From positions 1 to 64,000 of the forward strand of contig CAIKWZ010000040.1 in NCBI GenBank assembly GCA_903831255.1: a stretch of DNA of 64,000 bases, given 5' to 3'. This DNA is from an uncultured Alphaproteobacteria bacterium (GTDB lineage: Bacteria > Pseudomonadota > Alphaproteobacteria > Caulobacterales > Hyphomonadaceae). The notes below the pieces were generated by a model, which was not told the DNA's origin, did not search any database, and worked only from the letters and a program-made list of their open reading frames with translations. Position numbers and translations under genes: made by a program. Every line of letters starts with the position of its first letter. The first letter of the stretch is position 1. Shown here piece after piece: positions 23,183 through 32,213 of the stretch.

Positions 23183-24565
23183 TCAGCTCTCCTTTGCGCC
23201 TGAGCCAGACTCCACGCCGAGCGCCTTGAGCTTGCGATGCAGCGCGGAGCGCTCCATTCCGATGAAAGCCGCGGTTCGCGAGATATTGCCTCCGAAGCGT
23301 GTGATCTGCATGGCGAGGTATTCCCGTTCAAAGTGCTCACGGGCGTCCCGAAGCGACATCGAGATCATCTGCATCGAGGCGCCTGCGCCGGGGCCGGGGC
23401 CGACGCTTTCGTTGGGCAGATGATCAGCGGTTATGGGGCCTGGAGGCTCTCCATTGGTGAGGATAAGCAGACGCTCGACGACATTGCGCAGCTGACGGAC
23501 ATTTCCTGGCCACTCGCTGGCCTGCAGAACAGCGAGCGCGTCCTCGCGGAATTTTCGAGCCTGCAGGCCCGTCGCATCCGCGACGCGCCTGACGAAGTAG
23601 TTCGCGAGTTCGGGAATGTCTTCGCGGCGCCGCTCAAGTGACGGCGCCTCCACGGGCACCACATTGAGCCGGTAGTAGAGATCTTCGCGGAACCGTCCGC
23701 CGGCGATCTCCGTGCGCAGATCTCGGGCCGTGGTGCTCATGACCCGCACATCCACGCTCACATCATCCCGTCCGCCGCGTCGCCGGAAGCGCTGATCGAC
23801 AAGCACCCGGAGAATCTTGCTCTGCGCTGCGATAGGCATGTCTGAGATCTCGTCGAGCAGCAGCGTTCCGTTGTGCGCCTGCTCGAACAGGCCGATCTTG
23901 GTTGTGCGTCCGTCAGCGCTTTCCTCTCCGAACAGTTCGGTCTCGACACGGTCCGGCTCCATACTGCCGGAACTGACAATCACGAACGGCCCTTCTGATC
24001 TTTGTGACCGGTCATGGATCAGGCGCGCGACCAGCTCCTTGCCGGATCCGGGAGGTCCGGAAATGAGGATGCGGCTGTTTGTTGGCGCCACCTTGTCGAT
24101 GGCCACTGAAAGTTGTGCGATCGCAGCCGAACTTCCAACCAGTTCGGTTGAGGAGGATGAGCGCGTGCGGAGCTGGGAGTTCTCTCTCTTGAGCGCGGCG
24201 TGCTCGAGCGCCCGGCGCACCGTCACGACAAGCTTTTCCGCCTGAAAAGGCTTTTCGAGATAATCATAAGCGCCGCGCCGGATGGCCGTGACGGCTGTTT
24301 CCACCGTGCCGTGTCCGCTGATCACCACGACCGGCAGGAGCGGGTCCATCTGCTTGAGAACCGAAAGGATCTCGAGGCCGTCGAGTTCAGAACCCTTCAG
24401 CCACACGTCGAGAACGACAAGTTTTGGCGCCCTGTTTCGCACCGCCGCCAGGGCGTCCTGCGATCCGCCAGCCGTGCGGACGGTGAAGCCTTCATCCTCG
24501 AGAATGCCCCCGATCAGGTCCCTAATGTCGCTCTCATCGTCGACAACCAGAATTTCCGTCGCCAT
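23183..24565 (-). CDS. ntrX: Response regulator NtrX
   Basis: 460 residues from ATG 24565, which overlaps the ntrY stop (TGATG); a GTG one codon earlier is possible. Receiver domain with phosphoacceptor Asp53 (VVLDVWLKGSE), AAA+ domain with Walker A GPPGSGKEL and Walker B GTLLLDEISD, and C-terminal Fis-type HTH (GNISRTAAFIGMERSALHRK). The sigma-54 contact loop GAFTGA is replaced by ADGRTTKIGL, as in other alphaproteobacterial NtrX proteins. It therefore probably acts with the main sigma factor. NtrY/NtrX links nitrogen, redox and cell-envelope control. Confidence 0.95.
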   Translation of the reverse strand: MATEILVVDDESDIRDLIGGILEDEGFTVRTAGGSQDALAAVRNRAPKLVVLDVWLKGSELDGLEILSVLKQMDPLLPVVVISGHGTVETAVTAIRRGAYDYLEKPFQAEKLVVTVRRALEHAALKRENSQLRTRSSSSTELVGSSAAIAQLSVAIDKVAPTNSRILISGPPGSGKELVARLIHDRSQRSEGPFVIVSSGSMEPDRVETELFGEESADGRTTKIGLFEQAHNGTLLLDEISDMPIAAQSKILRVLVDQRFRRRGGRDDVSVDVRVMSTTARDLRTEIAGGRFREDLYYRLNVVPVEAPSLERRREDIPELANYFVRRVADATGLQARKFREDALAVLQASEWPGNVRQLRNVVERLLILTNGEPPGPITADHLPNESVGPGPGAGASMQMISMSLRDAREHFEREYLAMQITRFGGNISRTAAFIGMERSALHRKLKALGVESGSGAKES

Positions 24566-26775
24566 CACGCAACTCCCTCGATTGTCGATGCGTCGTGCAG
24601 ATCCGTTCCGGGCGGATCGATGGGAAGCCGGATATCGACACGCGCTCCCTTCGCCGCCTTGTCATTGTCTCCGAGCCACATACGCCCTCCGTGGTCTTCG
24701 ATGATCCGTGCGACGATCGCCAGACCGAGGCCGATGCCGGATTTGCGCGTCGTCACATAGGGTTCAAGCAGTCGGTCGCGGTCTTCAATGGGAAAGCCGG
24801 GTCCAGTGTCGCGAATGACCACCTCGATCTCTTCAAGCCTGCGCGTGATCTCTATCGCAATTACGCCGTTTGGGGTCTCTCCCGGAGCGTGCGCTCCCTC
24901 GATCGCTTCAGCGGCGTTCTTGATCAGATTGGTCAGGGCCTGAGCGAGCATACGCTCATCCCCGTTCATGAGGATCGGACCCTCGCCCCCTTCGAGGCTG
25001 ACCGTCAGTCCCGGAGACGCCATGCGCTGCGCGAACGCCACAGACTGCGCCATGTCGACCAGGTTGAATTCGCTCAGGGTCGGCTTGGGCATTCGGGCAA
25101 ACCCCGAGAACTCCTCGACCATGCGTCCGATGTCGGCGACCTGCCGAGTGATGGTGTCGGTGCAGCGCTCGAATGTCTCAACATCCGTTGTGATCTGGGA
25201 CGAAAACCGACGCTTGAGACGTTCGGCGGAGAGCTGGATCGGCGTCAGCGGATTTCGGATCTCATGAGCGATCCGCCGTGCCACATCACGCCACGCCGCC
25301 TGACGCTGGCCCTGCACCAGTCGTGTCGTGTCGTGGAACGTGATGACGGCGCCGGCGCCGTCGAGCTCGGGGGCTGCGCGCATCTGAAAGTGGGTGGCGC
25401 CTGCCTCGGAAACACGTCTGAATGTCGCCTCTACGAGCGACGCGGCCTCGAGAGCCCGCCGCGTCGGCAGTACGAACTCCGGAGCGATCTCCGAAAGACT
25501 GAGACTGCGCTCAGGCGACTGAACGAAATCAAGCAGAATCTGCGCAGAGGCATTGGCGACAGTGATGTTCATCGAGGCGTCGACACGGATCACGCCCGCT
25601 TCGACACCCGAGAGAACGGCTTCGATGAAGGCGCTTCGCGTTTCTGCATCGATACGGCCGCGATCGAGCGCCTGAGTCTGACGAGCGATCCGCTCGGTCA
25701 TCTGATTGAATGCGTCTGCGAGATCGTCGATCTCGTCGCGTACGGGAGGTCTTTCCATTCGGACAGACAGGTCGCCGTCTCGCACGGCGCGCGCAGCGCC
25801 GGCGAGGCGTCCGATCGGCACTGCGATCCGGTCGGCGGCGGTCATGCCCAGCCAGGCCGTTCCGAGCAGCATCAGCATCGCGGTTTCCAGATAGCTCAGT
25901 AGGAGGACCAGGCTGAGGCGATCACGCCGGTCCTGCGCCTGGCGGAATGCGACAAGCGAATCGTTGGCCTGGACGAGCCGTGCGCTCACCTCAGGAGGAA
26001 TAGTGCTCGACGCCTTGATGTAGACGTCCTCGAAATTGGGCGCGCGGAAGAAGACCCGGATCGCATCCTTGTCTTCCCGAAGAGAGGTTTCTCCCGCCTC
26101 CACCGCCGACCATTCGCTGGGCGTCGGCGCTTCGGAAGGAGCGCCCTGGTCCGCAGCCAGCTCGAACAGACGATTGCCATCGTGATCAAACGCCTCGATG
26201 CGTCGGAAGAGGCCCCGGTACTCGGCGCGCAGTCGTGTGCAGGCTTCCAAAGCGATAATGTCGCGACGGCATGTATCGGCATTTTCAAACGAGAGGTCGG
26301 AGATGATGGCGTCCATTTCCGACTTCGCTTCCGCAGACAGATCATCGAGGGTCGCGCGCGCCGCCGCAGCTCCTCCTTCGACAATCCGGGTCACGGGTTC
26401 GCTGAACCAGCTCTCGACGCTTCGATTGATGGTGACGGCCAGAAAGCCTGCCACGATGACTGTCGGAATGGCCGCAGCCAGGGAAAACAGGAAAAGAATG
26501 CGCAGGCGCAGTCGACCCCCGCCGGCGGTCTCCCGGTTCTCTCTGAACAGTCTCACCACGCGCAGCGCCAGAACGCCCGCCAGCCCGGCGATCAGCCCCA
26601 GATTGGCCGCCAGGAGCCAGAACAGGCCCGGCCGTCCGGCGGCCTCCGGGCTGACGTCGGTGACGGTCAGATAGGTGGCTCCGGCCGCCGTTGCAGCGGC
26701 GACGCCGAAAAGGAGGCTGAACATCACCGAGGTGAAGCGACTGATGCGATCCCGGGTCTGAGAGGCCTGCGCCAT
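24565..26775 (-). CDS. ntrY: Sensor histidine kinase NtrY
   Basis: 736 residues. Four N-terminal membrane helices frame a periplasmic region (about 115-285), followed by HAMP, PAS (about 380-480), HisKA with phosphorylated His in RRIAHEIRNPLTPIQL, and HATPase with DTGPGFP and GIGLGLAIV. It autophosphorylates and passes the phosphate to NtrX. Coupled to ntrX by a one-base overlap; a hairpin separates it from ntrC upstream, so it may have its own promoter. Confidence 0.96.
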   Translation of the reverse strand: MAQASQTRDRISRFTSVMFSLLFGVAAATAAGATYLTVTDVSPEAAGRPGLFWLLAANLGLIAGLAGVLALRVVRLFRENRETAGGGRLRLRILFLFSLAAAIPTVIVAGFLAVTINRSVESWFSEPVTRIVEGGAAAARATLDDLSAEAKSEMDAIISDLSFENADTCRRDIIALEACTRLRAEYRGLFRRIEAFDHDGNRLFELAADQGAPSEAPTPSEWSAVEAGETSLREDKDAIRVFFRAPNFEDVYIKASSTIPPEVSARLVQANDSLVAFRQAQDRRDRLSLVLLLSYLETAMLMLLGTAWLGMTAADRIAVPIGRLAGAARAVRDGDLSVRMERPPVRDEIDDLADAFNQMTERIARQTQALDRGRIDAETRSAFIEAVLSGVEAGVIRVDASMNITVANASAQILLDFVQSPERSLSLSEIAPEFVLPTRRALEAASLVEATFRRVSEAGATHFQMRAAPELDGAGAVITFHDTTRLVQGQRQAAWRDVARRIAHEIRNPLTPIQLSAERLKRRFSSQITTDVETFERCTDTITRQVADIGRMVEEFSGFARMPKPTLSEFNLVDMAQSVAFAQRMASPGLTVSLEGGEGPILMNGDERMLAQALTNLIKNAAEAIEGAHAPGETPNGVIAIEITRRLEEIEVVIRDTGPGFPIEDRDRLLEPYVTTRKSGIGLGLAIVARIIEDHGGRMWLGDNDKAAKGARVDIRLPIDPPGTDLHDASTIEGVA

Positions 26776-26851
26776 GATCGAGGTCCGCGTGTCCCGAAGA
26801 ACAGTGCCCCGATCACACGCTGTGGCTCGGATGCAACGTCAAACGTGACAA

Positions 26852-26875
26852 CATAAGCACACCGTGGTGCTTATG
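26852..26875 (-). terminator. Hairpin between ntrC and ntrY
   Basis: CATAAGCAC-ACCGTG-GTGCTTATG, a perfect 9-bp stem with a 6-base loop, lies 24 bases past the ntrC stop and 77 bases before the ntrY start on the minus strand. Only TTG follows it, not a full T-run, so it may attenuate rather than fully end transcription. Confidence 0.5.
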
Positions 26876-26899
26876 CGCAACAGGACTCTGGCGCCTGTC

Positions 26900-28312
26900 T
26901 CAGTCCTCGGATCCGACCCCAAGACTGTTGATCTTGCTTCGCAGCGTATTGCGGTTGAGCCCGAGAAGGGCGGCCGCCCGAACCTTGTTGCCGTTTGTCG
27001 CCCCCAGCGCGAGCCTTATGAGGGGGCGCTCCACCTGATCGATCACGATCTGGTGGACATTGCCGGCATCAGGGTCGGTGTCAGGATCGGCATTGAGCGC
27101 CGAGGTGAAATAGCGCGAGAGAAGCGCCTCGACCTCCGTCTCGAACTCAAGCCCGATCGGTTCCTTTGTGGTTGAACGCAGTTCGCGTTCCACCTCTCTT
27201 GCGGAAATAACTGGCTCCGGGCTCAGAGCGGACAGGCGCCGGATCACATTCTCAAGCTCGCGAACATTGCCCGGCCAGTCATAGGCGACCAGGAGGTCGT
27301 AGGCGCTCTTGTCCAGCTGCTTTTCGGGCAGTCCTTCTTTCTTCGCGCGAACCAGAAACGCCGCCGCCAGGTCCGTTATATCGTCCTTGCGCTCCCGGAG
27401 CGGCGGGAGGGCCAGCGAAACGACATTCAGCCTGTAGTATAGGTCTTCGCGAAAGAGGCCCTGATCGACGAGCGATCGCAGGTCATACTTGGTCGACGCG
27501 ATGATTCGGACATCGAGATTGTCGCCCTGCTGAGCGAAGCGTCCGTCCTGAAGAAAGCGAACCAGACGGGTCTGGGCTTCCAGAGGCATGTCGCCGACTT
27601 CATCGAGAAACAGAGTTCCTCCATTGGCGTCATGGACCTTTCCCCTGCGGGGGCCTCCGTCCGCGCGCGGGCTGCCGAACAGCTCCGCTTCAATCTGATC
27701 GCGCTGCAGGGCGGCCAGGGTGACCACCACGAAGGGGCCGTTCTTGCGCTTTCCAAGATCGTGAATCGCCCGCGCGGCCAGGTCCTTGCCGGTTCCGGAT
27801 TCGCCTTCGATCAGAACCGTCAGATCATTGTTCATGATGCGGGCTATGATGCGATAGACGGACTGCATCGGCTTGGAGCGCCCGATCAGCGGAAGGGATT
27901 CGTCCTTTTCCGCCCGACGGGTAAGAGGTTCGGCCGTTTTTGACGGTTTCTTCTGCAATGCCCGCCTGACAATCTCGGCGAGACGATCGATGTCGAACGG
28001 CTTGGGCAGATAGTCGTAGGCGCCATGATCGGACGCCATCGCGGCGGTGAGCACCGTCGATTGTCCGCTGATGACGATGACCGGCAGCTCCGGGCGCACG
28101 CGACGTATCTGGGGAAGCATGTCGAAGATTGATTCATCGGGCATGTAGACATCGGTGATGAGCAGATCGCCCTCGCCGGCCTGGATCCACCTCCACAGCG
28201 CCGACATCGTGTTGGTCGAGCGCACATGATAGCCCTCCTGGGCCAGCGTCTGGCTGATCACCAGCCGCACGCTCGCATCGTCGTCAGCGACAAGTATGGT
28301 CGGTCCGCTCAT
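26900..28312 (-). CDS. ntrC: Response regulator NtrC lacking the sigma-54 contact loop
   Basis: 470 residues. Receiver with Asp54 (LLITDVYMPDE), AAA+ domain with Walker A EGESGTGKDL (about 169-178) and Walker B GGTLFLDEVGDM, and Fis-type HTH (GNKVRAAALLGLNRNTLRSK). The stretch where GAFTGA should stand (about 213-226) reads GSPRADGGPRRGKV, so this NtrC cannot make the standard sigma-54 contact. A similar loss is known for NtrC of Rhodobacter capsulatus, which works with sigma-70 holoenzyme. It controls nitrogen assimilation genes. Overlaps ntrB by four bases. Confidence 0.95.
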   Translation of the reverse strand: MSGPTILVADDDASVRLVISQTLAQEGYHVRSTNTMSALWRWIQAGEGDLLITDVYMPDESIFDMLPQIRRVRPELPVIVISGQSTVLTAAMASDHGAYDYLPKPFDIDRLAEIVRRALQKKPSKTAEPLTRRAEKDESLPLIGRSKPMQSVYRIIARIMNNDLTVLIEGESGTGKDLAARAIHDLGKRKNGPFVVVTLAALQRDQIEAELFGSPRADGGPRRGKVHDANGGTLFLDEVGDMPLEAQTRLVRFLQDGRFAQQGDNLDVRIIASTKYDLRSLVDQGLFREDLYYRLNVVSLALPPLRERKDDITDLAAAFLVRAKKEGLPEKQLDKSAYDLLVAYDWPGNVRELENVIRRLSALSPEPVISAREVERELRSTTKEPIGLEFETEVEALLSRYFTSALNADPDTDPDAGNVHQIVIDQVERPLIRLALGATNGNKVRAAALLGLNRNTLRSKINSLGVGSED

Positions 28313-29403
28313 GGCGCTGATCCTGTCTTGCGTGCGAATGGAAAGAGAAGACGGAGGCAGGCCCCCGTCGGGCTGTTGTCCAGGATCACAAAGCCGCCAT
28401 GGGCGGTCATGATTTCAGAGACGACCGCGAGTCCGACGCCGGCCCCAGAGGACTTGGTGGTGTAGAACGGCTCGAAGACATGGGCGACCGCCGTCTCCGG
28501 AACGCCTGACCCGTTATCGGCGACGGAGATCTCGAGAGCTCCATTGGCCCTCGGCGTATCCCGACCTGAAAACCGGAACCCGGCCCGGTAACGGGTCGAC
28601 ACCACAATACGCGGACTCCGGGGGCCCGTTGTGGCCGCCTCCACCGCGTTCTTGATCAGATTGAGGCAGGCCTCGTGAAGATGATCGGGGTCGACTTCGA
28701 TCTCGGGCAGGGACGGGTCGAACCTCAGATCGAACTGCGCGTCGGCCCCGAAACTGGCGCGGGCCAGATCGAGGGCGCTGTTGAGTACGATATGAACGTT
28801 GGTGGAGCGCGTACGGGGCTTGAAGAAGGTTTCGAAGGCCACGAAACGGTCGACGATACGGCCGATTCGTGAGCCCTCTTCACGGATCAGAGCGAGCAGA
28901 TCCTGCTGATCGTCCCTCGCCTTGCGTGCGAGCAGCTGAGCCGCCCCGATGATGCCCGCGAGAGGGTTCTTGACCTCGTGACCAAGCATCCGCGCCACCT
29001 GCGCGACGGCCGAGACCTCTGCCGCGCTCTCCTCCTGGAGCGGGCGGCTCACCGCCAGCGACAGCACGAGACCGGCTTCCCCGTCCGGCGCAGCTGAGAG
29101 ATCGATATCCTGACCCCGGATCTGCGGACCCGAGAGCCTGAGGCCTCGGGCCGAAACGACCCCGCCTTCACGCCTCGCCCGGATGATGAAATCGAACAGG
29201 GGGCTGTCCTGGGCCACCCAGTCGCCAAGCGAGCGTCCGATCAGCAGGGGGGCGCTGCGGCCGAGGAGCGTCTCGGCGGCAGGATTTAGAAACGTGATGC
29301 GATCGCTCACGTCCAGCGCCAGAACCGCGAAGGGCATGGCGTCAAGGATCCGATAAGGGTCGGGATGGGCCGCGACGGCTGCGATTGAGGCTGAGGGTCT
29401 CAT
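28309..29403 (-). CDS. ntrB: Nitrogen sensor kinase NtrB
   Basis: 364 residues, soluble. PAS domain at about 15-125, HisKA with MLGHEVKNPLAGIIGAAQLL (active His) and HATPase with DNGSGVPE and GAGVGLAVVSEI. NtrB adds or removes phosphate on NtrC according to PII protein state. It overlaps dusB upstream by four bases and ntrC downstream by four, forming a dusB-ntrB-ntrC operon. Confidence 0.96.
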   Translation of the reverse strand: MRPSASIAAVAAHPDPYRILDAMPFAVLALDVSDRITFLNPAAETLLGRSAPLLIGRSLGDWVAQDSPLFDFIIRARREGGVVSARGLRLSGPQIRGQDIDLSAAPDGEAGLVLSLAVSRPLQEESAAEVSAVAQVARMLGHEVKNPLAGIIGAAQLLARKARDDQQDLLALIREEGSRIGRIVDRFVAFETFFKPRTRSTNVHIVLNSALDLARASFGADAQFDLRFDPSLPEIEVDPDHLHEACLNLIKNAVEAATTGPRSPRIVVSTRYRAGFRFSGRDTPRANGALEISVADNGSGVPETAVAHVFEPFYTTKSSGAGVGLAVVSEIMTAHGGFVILDNSPTGACLRLLFPFARKTGSAP

Positions 29404-30392
29404 GCTGCGAGCCTCACCTCGAAGAGGGCCGCCTCGAGAGCTTCCACAAGGTCGGCTGCGCGTTCGAGCCGGCAGAGCCCGGTGCGCGTCCCCGTATCAG
29501 CTTCCCGCCCCTCGTCCTCGCAGTATGCGTCGTAAAAGGCCGCGATGTGCTTTCGGACAACCCGGACGCCCAGTCCTTCTCCATAGAGCTCCACGCTGTC
29601 GAACACCTGCCGGATCATGGAGGCCAGCCTCTCCTGGCGCGGCGGCGCACTGAACGCCTTTCCCTCAAGGCCTGCGGCGATTTCGGCGAGCCGCCAGGGT
29701 CGGCCCAGAGCGCCGCGCCCCACCATCACCCCCGCGGCTCCCGAGCGCGCGAGGCAGATGCGGGCGGAGGCGGTGTCGAGAATATCTCCGTTGGCGATAA
29801 CGGGCAGGCTAACGGCCTCCACCGTCGCCCGGATCTTCGTCCAGTCCGCCTGACCGTCATAGAACTGGTTCCGGGTCCGGCCGTGCACGGTGATCATCGA
29901 GGCGCCTTCGCCTTCCGCTATGCGCGCCAGTTCAGGGGCGTTCAGTCGATCCTCGTCCCAGCCGAGTCTCATTTTAACCGTGACAGGCTTCGGGCTGGCG
30001 GCGACCGCCGCCGCGATGAGCTCGCGCGCAAGGCCTGGTTCCCGCATCAGGGCTGACCCGGCCTGCCCGCCCGTCACGCGTTTGGCCGGACAACCCATAT
30101 TGATGTCGATGATGTCAGCCCCAGCCGCCGCGGCCAGCTCCGCCCCCACCCGGATCCAGAGAGGTTCCCGGCCGGCGAGCTGGACAATGAACGGGCCGCC
30201 ACCCGAATGAGGAGCGGCTCGACGAACGAATTCCTCGCTCTTGCGCGCCAGCTCGGAGCCGGCCACCATCTCGGTCACGACCGCCGGGGCGTCGAAATAC
30301 GCCGCCTGCGTTCTGAACGCCGCATCTGTCACCCCCGACATGGGGGCGAGAAATACGGGCGCTGGCAAAGGGACGGCGCCAATCTGAAACAC
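29400..30392 (-). CDS. dusB: tRNA dihydrouridine synthase DusB
   Basis: 330 residues, FMN-binding TIM barrel. It starts FQIGAVPLPAPVFLAPMSGV and holds the active Cys in NMGCPAKRVTGGQAGSALM, plus HGRTRNQFYDGQADW and VMVGRGALGRPW. DusB reduces specific uridines in the D-loop of tRNAs. It heads the ntrBC operon, as in many alphaproteobacteria. Its start is 28 bases from a 17-bp palindrome shared with the divergent ispDF gene. Confidence 0.97.
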   Translation of the reverse strand: MFQIGAVPLPAPVFLAPMSGVTDAAFRTQAAYFDAPAVVTEMVAGSELARKSEEFVRRAAPHSGGGPFIVQLAGREPLWIRVGAELAAAAGADIIDINMGCPAKRVTGGQAGSALMREPGLARELIAAAVAASPKPVTVKMRLGWDEDRLNAPELARIAEGEGASMITVHGRTRNQFYDGQADWTKIRATVEAVSLPVIANGDILDTASARICLARSGAAGVMVGRGALGRPWRLAEIAAGLEGKAFSAPPRQERLASMIRQVFDSVELYGEGLGVRVVRKHIAAFYDAYCEDEGREADTGTRTGLCRLERAADLVEALEAALFEVRLAA

Positions 30393-30419
30393 ATGAACCT
30401 CACAGACTCAGTCGAGTTA

Positions 30420-30436
30420 TGCCTAATACTTAGGCA
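30420..30436. promoter_or_regulatory. Palindrome in the dusB/ispDF divergent promoter region
   Basis: TGCCTAA-TAC-TTAGGCA, a perfect 7-bp inverted repeat with a 3-base centre, lies in the only AT-rich stretch of the 89-base gap between divergent dusB-ntrBC and ispDF. Operator-like; the regulator is unknown. Confidence 0.5.
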
Positions 30437-30481
30437 ACCTAAACATAGCATACGACCAATCCCAGCCGAAAGATTTCTACC

Positions 30482-31669
30482 GTGGTCAAAAACAAGGCAA
30501 AAAGCATATCCGGCGCCTGCGGATTGATAATCGTGGCGGCCGGTGAGGGGCGCCGCATGGGCGAGGGGCCGGCCAAGCAGTATCGCGAGGTCGGCGGGAG
30601 ACCCATGCTTCTCTGGAGCGTGACGGCGGCCCTTGCCTGCCCTGCGATCGACCGGGTTGTCGTTGTGGTCCCCGCTCAGGATGAGGACTATGTCCGGGGC
30701 CTGTTGCCCGAACAACAGCGGATCAGGCTGGCTCATGGCGGCGCGATGCGAACGGATTCCGTTCGCTCCGGTCTCACTGCCCTTGCTGATCTGGACCCGG
30801 CTGCGGTGCTGATCCACGACGCTGCCCGTCCCGGTCTGACCCCGGAGGTGATCCTCGAACTGCTTGCGGCTCTGGAGGGGGCCGATGCGGCGGCCCCTGC
30901 CCTGACCCTGACCGATGCGGTCAAGGAGCTGGGCGAGGATGGACGGTTGAGGACGGTTCCCCGCGACAACTTGCGTCGCATACAGACCCCACAGGCCTTT
31001 CGTACCGAGACGCTCATCCGGGCCTTTGAACAGGCGGCGGAAGCGGCGGTCGACGACCTCGCTCTGGTGGAGGCGGCGCTGGGGCCCGATCGCGCGCGCA
31101 TCGCATTGACGCCGGGCCGCGCGGAGCTCATGAAAATTACGCATGCGGAGGATCTGGCGATCGCTGAGCGACTTCTTTCCCCGCCCCCGTTCCGTATTGG
31201 TGAGGGGTTCGACGTCCACGCCTTCGGCGAGGGCGACTTTGTCACCCTGTGCGGGGTGGCGATCCCCCATTCCCGCGGCCTCAAGGGCCACTCTGACGCC
31301 GATGCCGGATGGCACGCTCTGACGGACGCCATCCTCGGGGCGGCGGCGCTCGGGGATATCGGCGATCACTTTCCGCCCTCTGACCCGACCTGGAAAGGCG
31401 CCTCGTCCCTGATTTTCCTGACGCACGCCGTCAAGCTGGTTCAGAAAATGGGGATGGCGGTCGTCAACGCCGACATCACCCTGATGTGCGAACGACCGAA
31501 AATCGCGCCTCACCGCGAAGCGATGCGGATTGCGACCGCCGAAGCGCTGGGGGCGCCGCTCTCTTGTGTGTCGGTGAAGGCCACCACAACCGAGAAACTG
31601 GGTTTTCTGGGCCGGGAAGAAGGGATCGCGGCATCCGCGGCGGTTCTGCTTGGACCGGCTCCCATCTGA
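30482..31669 (+). CDS. ispDF: Bifunctional IspD/IspF (MEP isoprenoid pathway)
   Basis: 395 residues, GTG start at 30482. The IspD half (about 10-230) has [19 protein letters not shown] and [12 protein letters not shown]; the IspF half (about 237-395) has [10 protein letters not shown] with metal-binding Asp and His, and [15 protein letters not shown]. The two halves catalyse CTP-dependent formation of CDP-methylerythritol and cyclisation to MEcPP; the kinase IspE in between is encoded elsewhere. This fusion is typical of alpha- and epsilonproteobacteria. Divergent from dusB. Confidence 0.97.
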   Translation: MVKNKAKSISGACGLIIVAAGEGRRMGEGPAKQYREVGGRPMLLWSVTAALACPAIDRVVVVVPAQDEDYVRGLLPEQQRIRLAHGGAMRTDSVRSGLTALADLDPAAVLIHDAARPGLTPEVILELLAALEGADAAAPALTLTDAVKELGEDGRLRTVPRDNLRRIQTPQAFRTETLIRAFEQAAEAAVDDLALVEAALGPDRARIALTPGRAELMKITHAEDLAIAERLLSPPPFRIGEGFDVHAFGEGDFVTLCGVAIPHSRGLKGHSDADAGWHALTDAILGAAALGDIGDHFPPSDPTWKGASSLIFLTHAVKLVQKMGMAVVNADITLMCERPKIAPHREAMRIATAEALGAPLSCVSVKATTTEKLGFLGREEGIAASAAVLLGPAPI

Positions 31670-31721
31670 GCCGGACGATGTTTGCCGCCGCGGCGGCGTG
31701 TGTGTGTGGAGGCCGGAGACG

Positions 31722-32213
31722 ATGTTTGACGACCATCTCCTGATGCTGGCGCGACTGACCCTGGATGAAGCCCAGCAGCGGCGTCTGAAGATAGCGACCG
31801 CCGAGAGCTGCACCGGCGGCCTCATCGCGGCGCTTCTGACGGAGATCCCGGGTTCCTCGGCGACCGTCGAACGTGGGTTCATCGTTTATTCGAACCGCGC
31901 CAAGGAGGAGATGCTTGGCGTTCCCGGCGATCTGATCGCGGATGCGGGCGCCGTCTCTGAACCGGTGGCGCGAGCCATGGCCGAGGGCGCGTTATCCCAG
32001 TCCCGGGCCAATCTCGCCGTCGCCGTCACCGGCGTCGCCGGCCCTGGAGGGGGCACGCCTCTGAAGCCTGTGGGGACGGTCCATTTCGCCGTCGCCCGTG
32101 AAAACCGTCCTGTTTTCCATCAGGTCATGCGTCACGGCGATGTCGGCCGTTCGGAGGTTCGCCGCCTGACCCTGGTTACGGCTCTGGAGATGCTTCGGCG
32201 GACGATGACCTGA
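31722..32213 (+). CDS. pncC: CinA family protein (PncC-type nicotinamide-nucleotide amidohydrolase)
   Basis: 163 residues from ATG 31722 with GGAGGCCGGAG upstream. The CinA C-terminal domain is complete: TAESCTGGLIAALLTEIPGS, VYSNRAKEEMLGV, AVTGVAGPGGGTP and KPVGTVHFA. Stand-alone domains of this type deamidate nicotinamide mononucleotide in NAD recycling. It follows ispDF by 52 bases and directly abuts the convergent coq10-like gene, their stops forming TGATCA. Confidence 0.93.
   Translation: MFDDHLLMLARLTLDEAQQRRLKIATAESCTGGLIAALLTEIPGSSATVERGFIVYSNRAKEEMLGVPGDLIADAGAVSEPVARAMAEGALSQSRANLAVAVTGVAGPGGGTPLKPVGTVHFAVARENRPVFHQVMRHGDVGRSEVRRLTLVTALEMLRRTMT

Noticed and set aside
24595-25902. 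435-codon plus-strand frame opposite ntrY
   Set aside because: NtrY has complete kinase motifs; the opposite frame has no recognisable domain or start signal.
26900-28312. NtrC as a decaying pseudogene because GAFTGA is missing
   Set aside because: All other motifs and the reading frame are intact and the operon overlaps are kept, so altered sigma use is more likely than decay.
30329-31882. 517-codon minus-strand frame opposite ispDF
   Set aside because: IspD and IspF motifs are both intact on plus, and the minus frame runs through the dusB start and promoter region.
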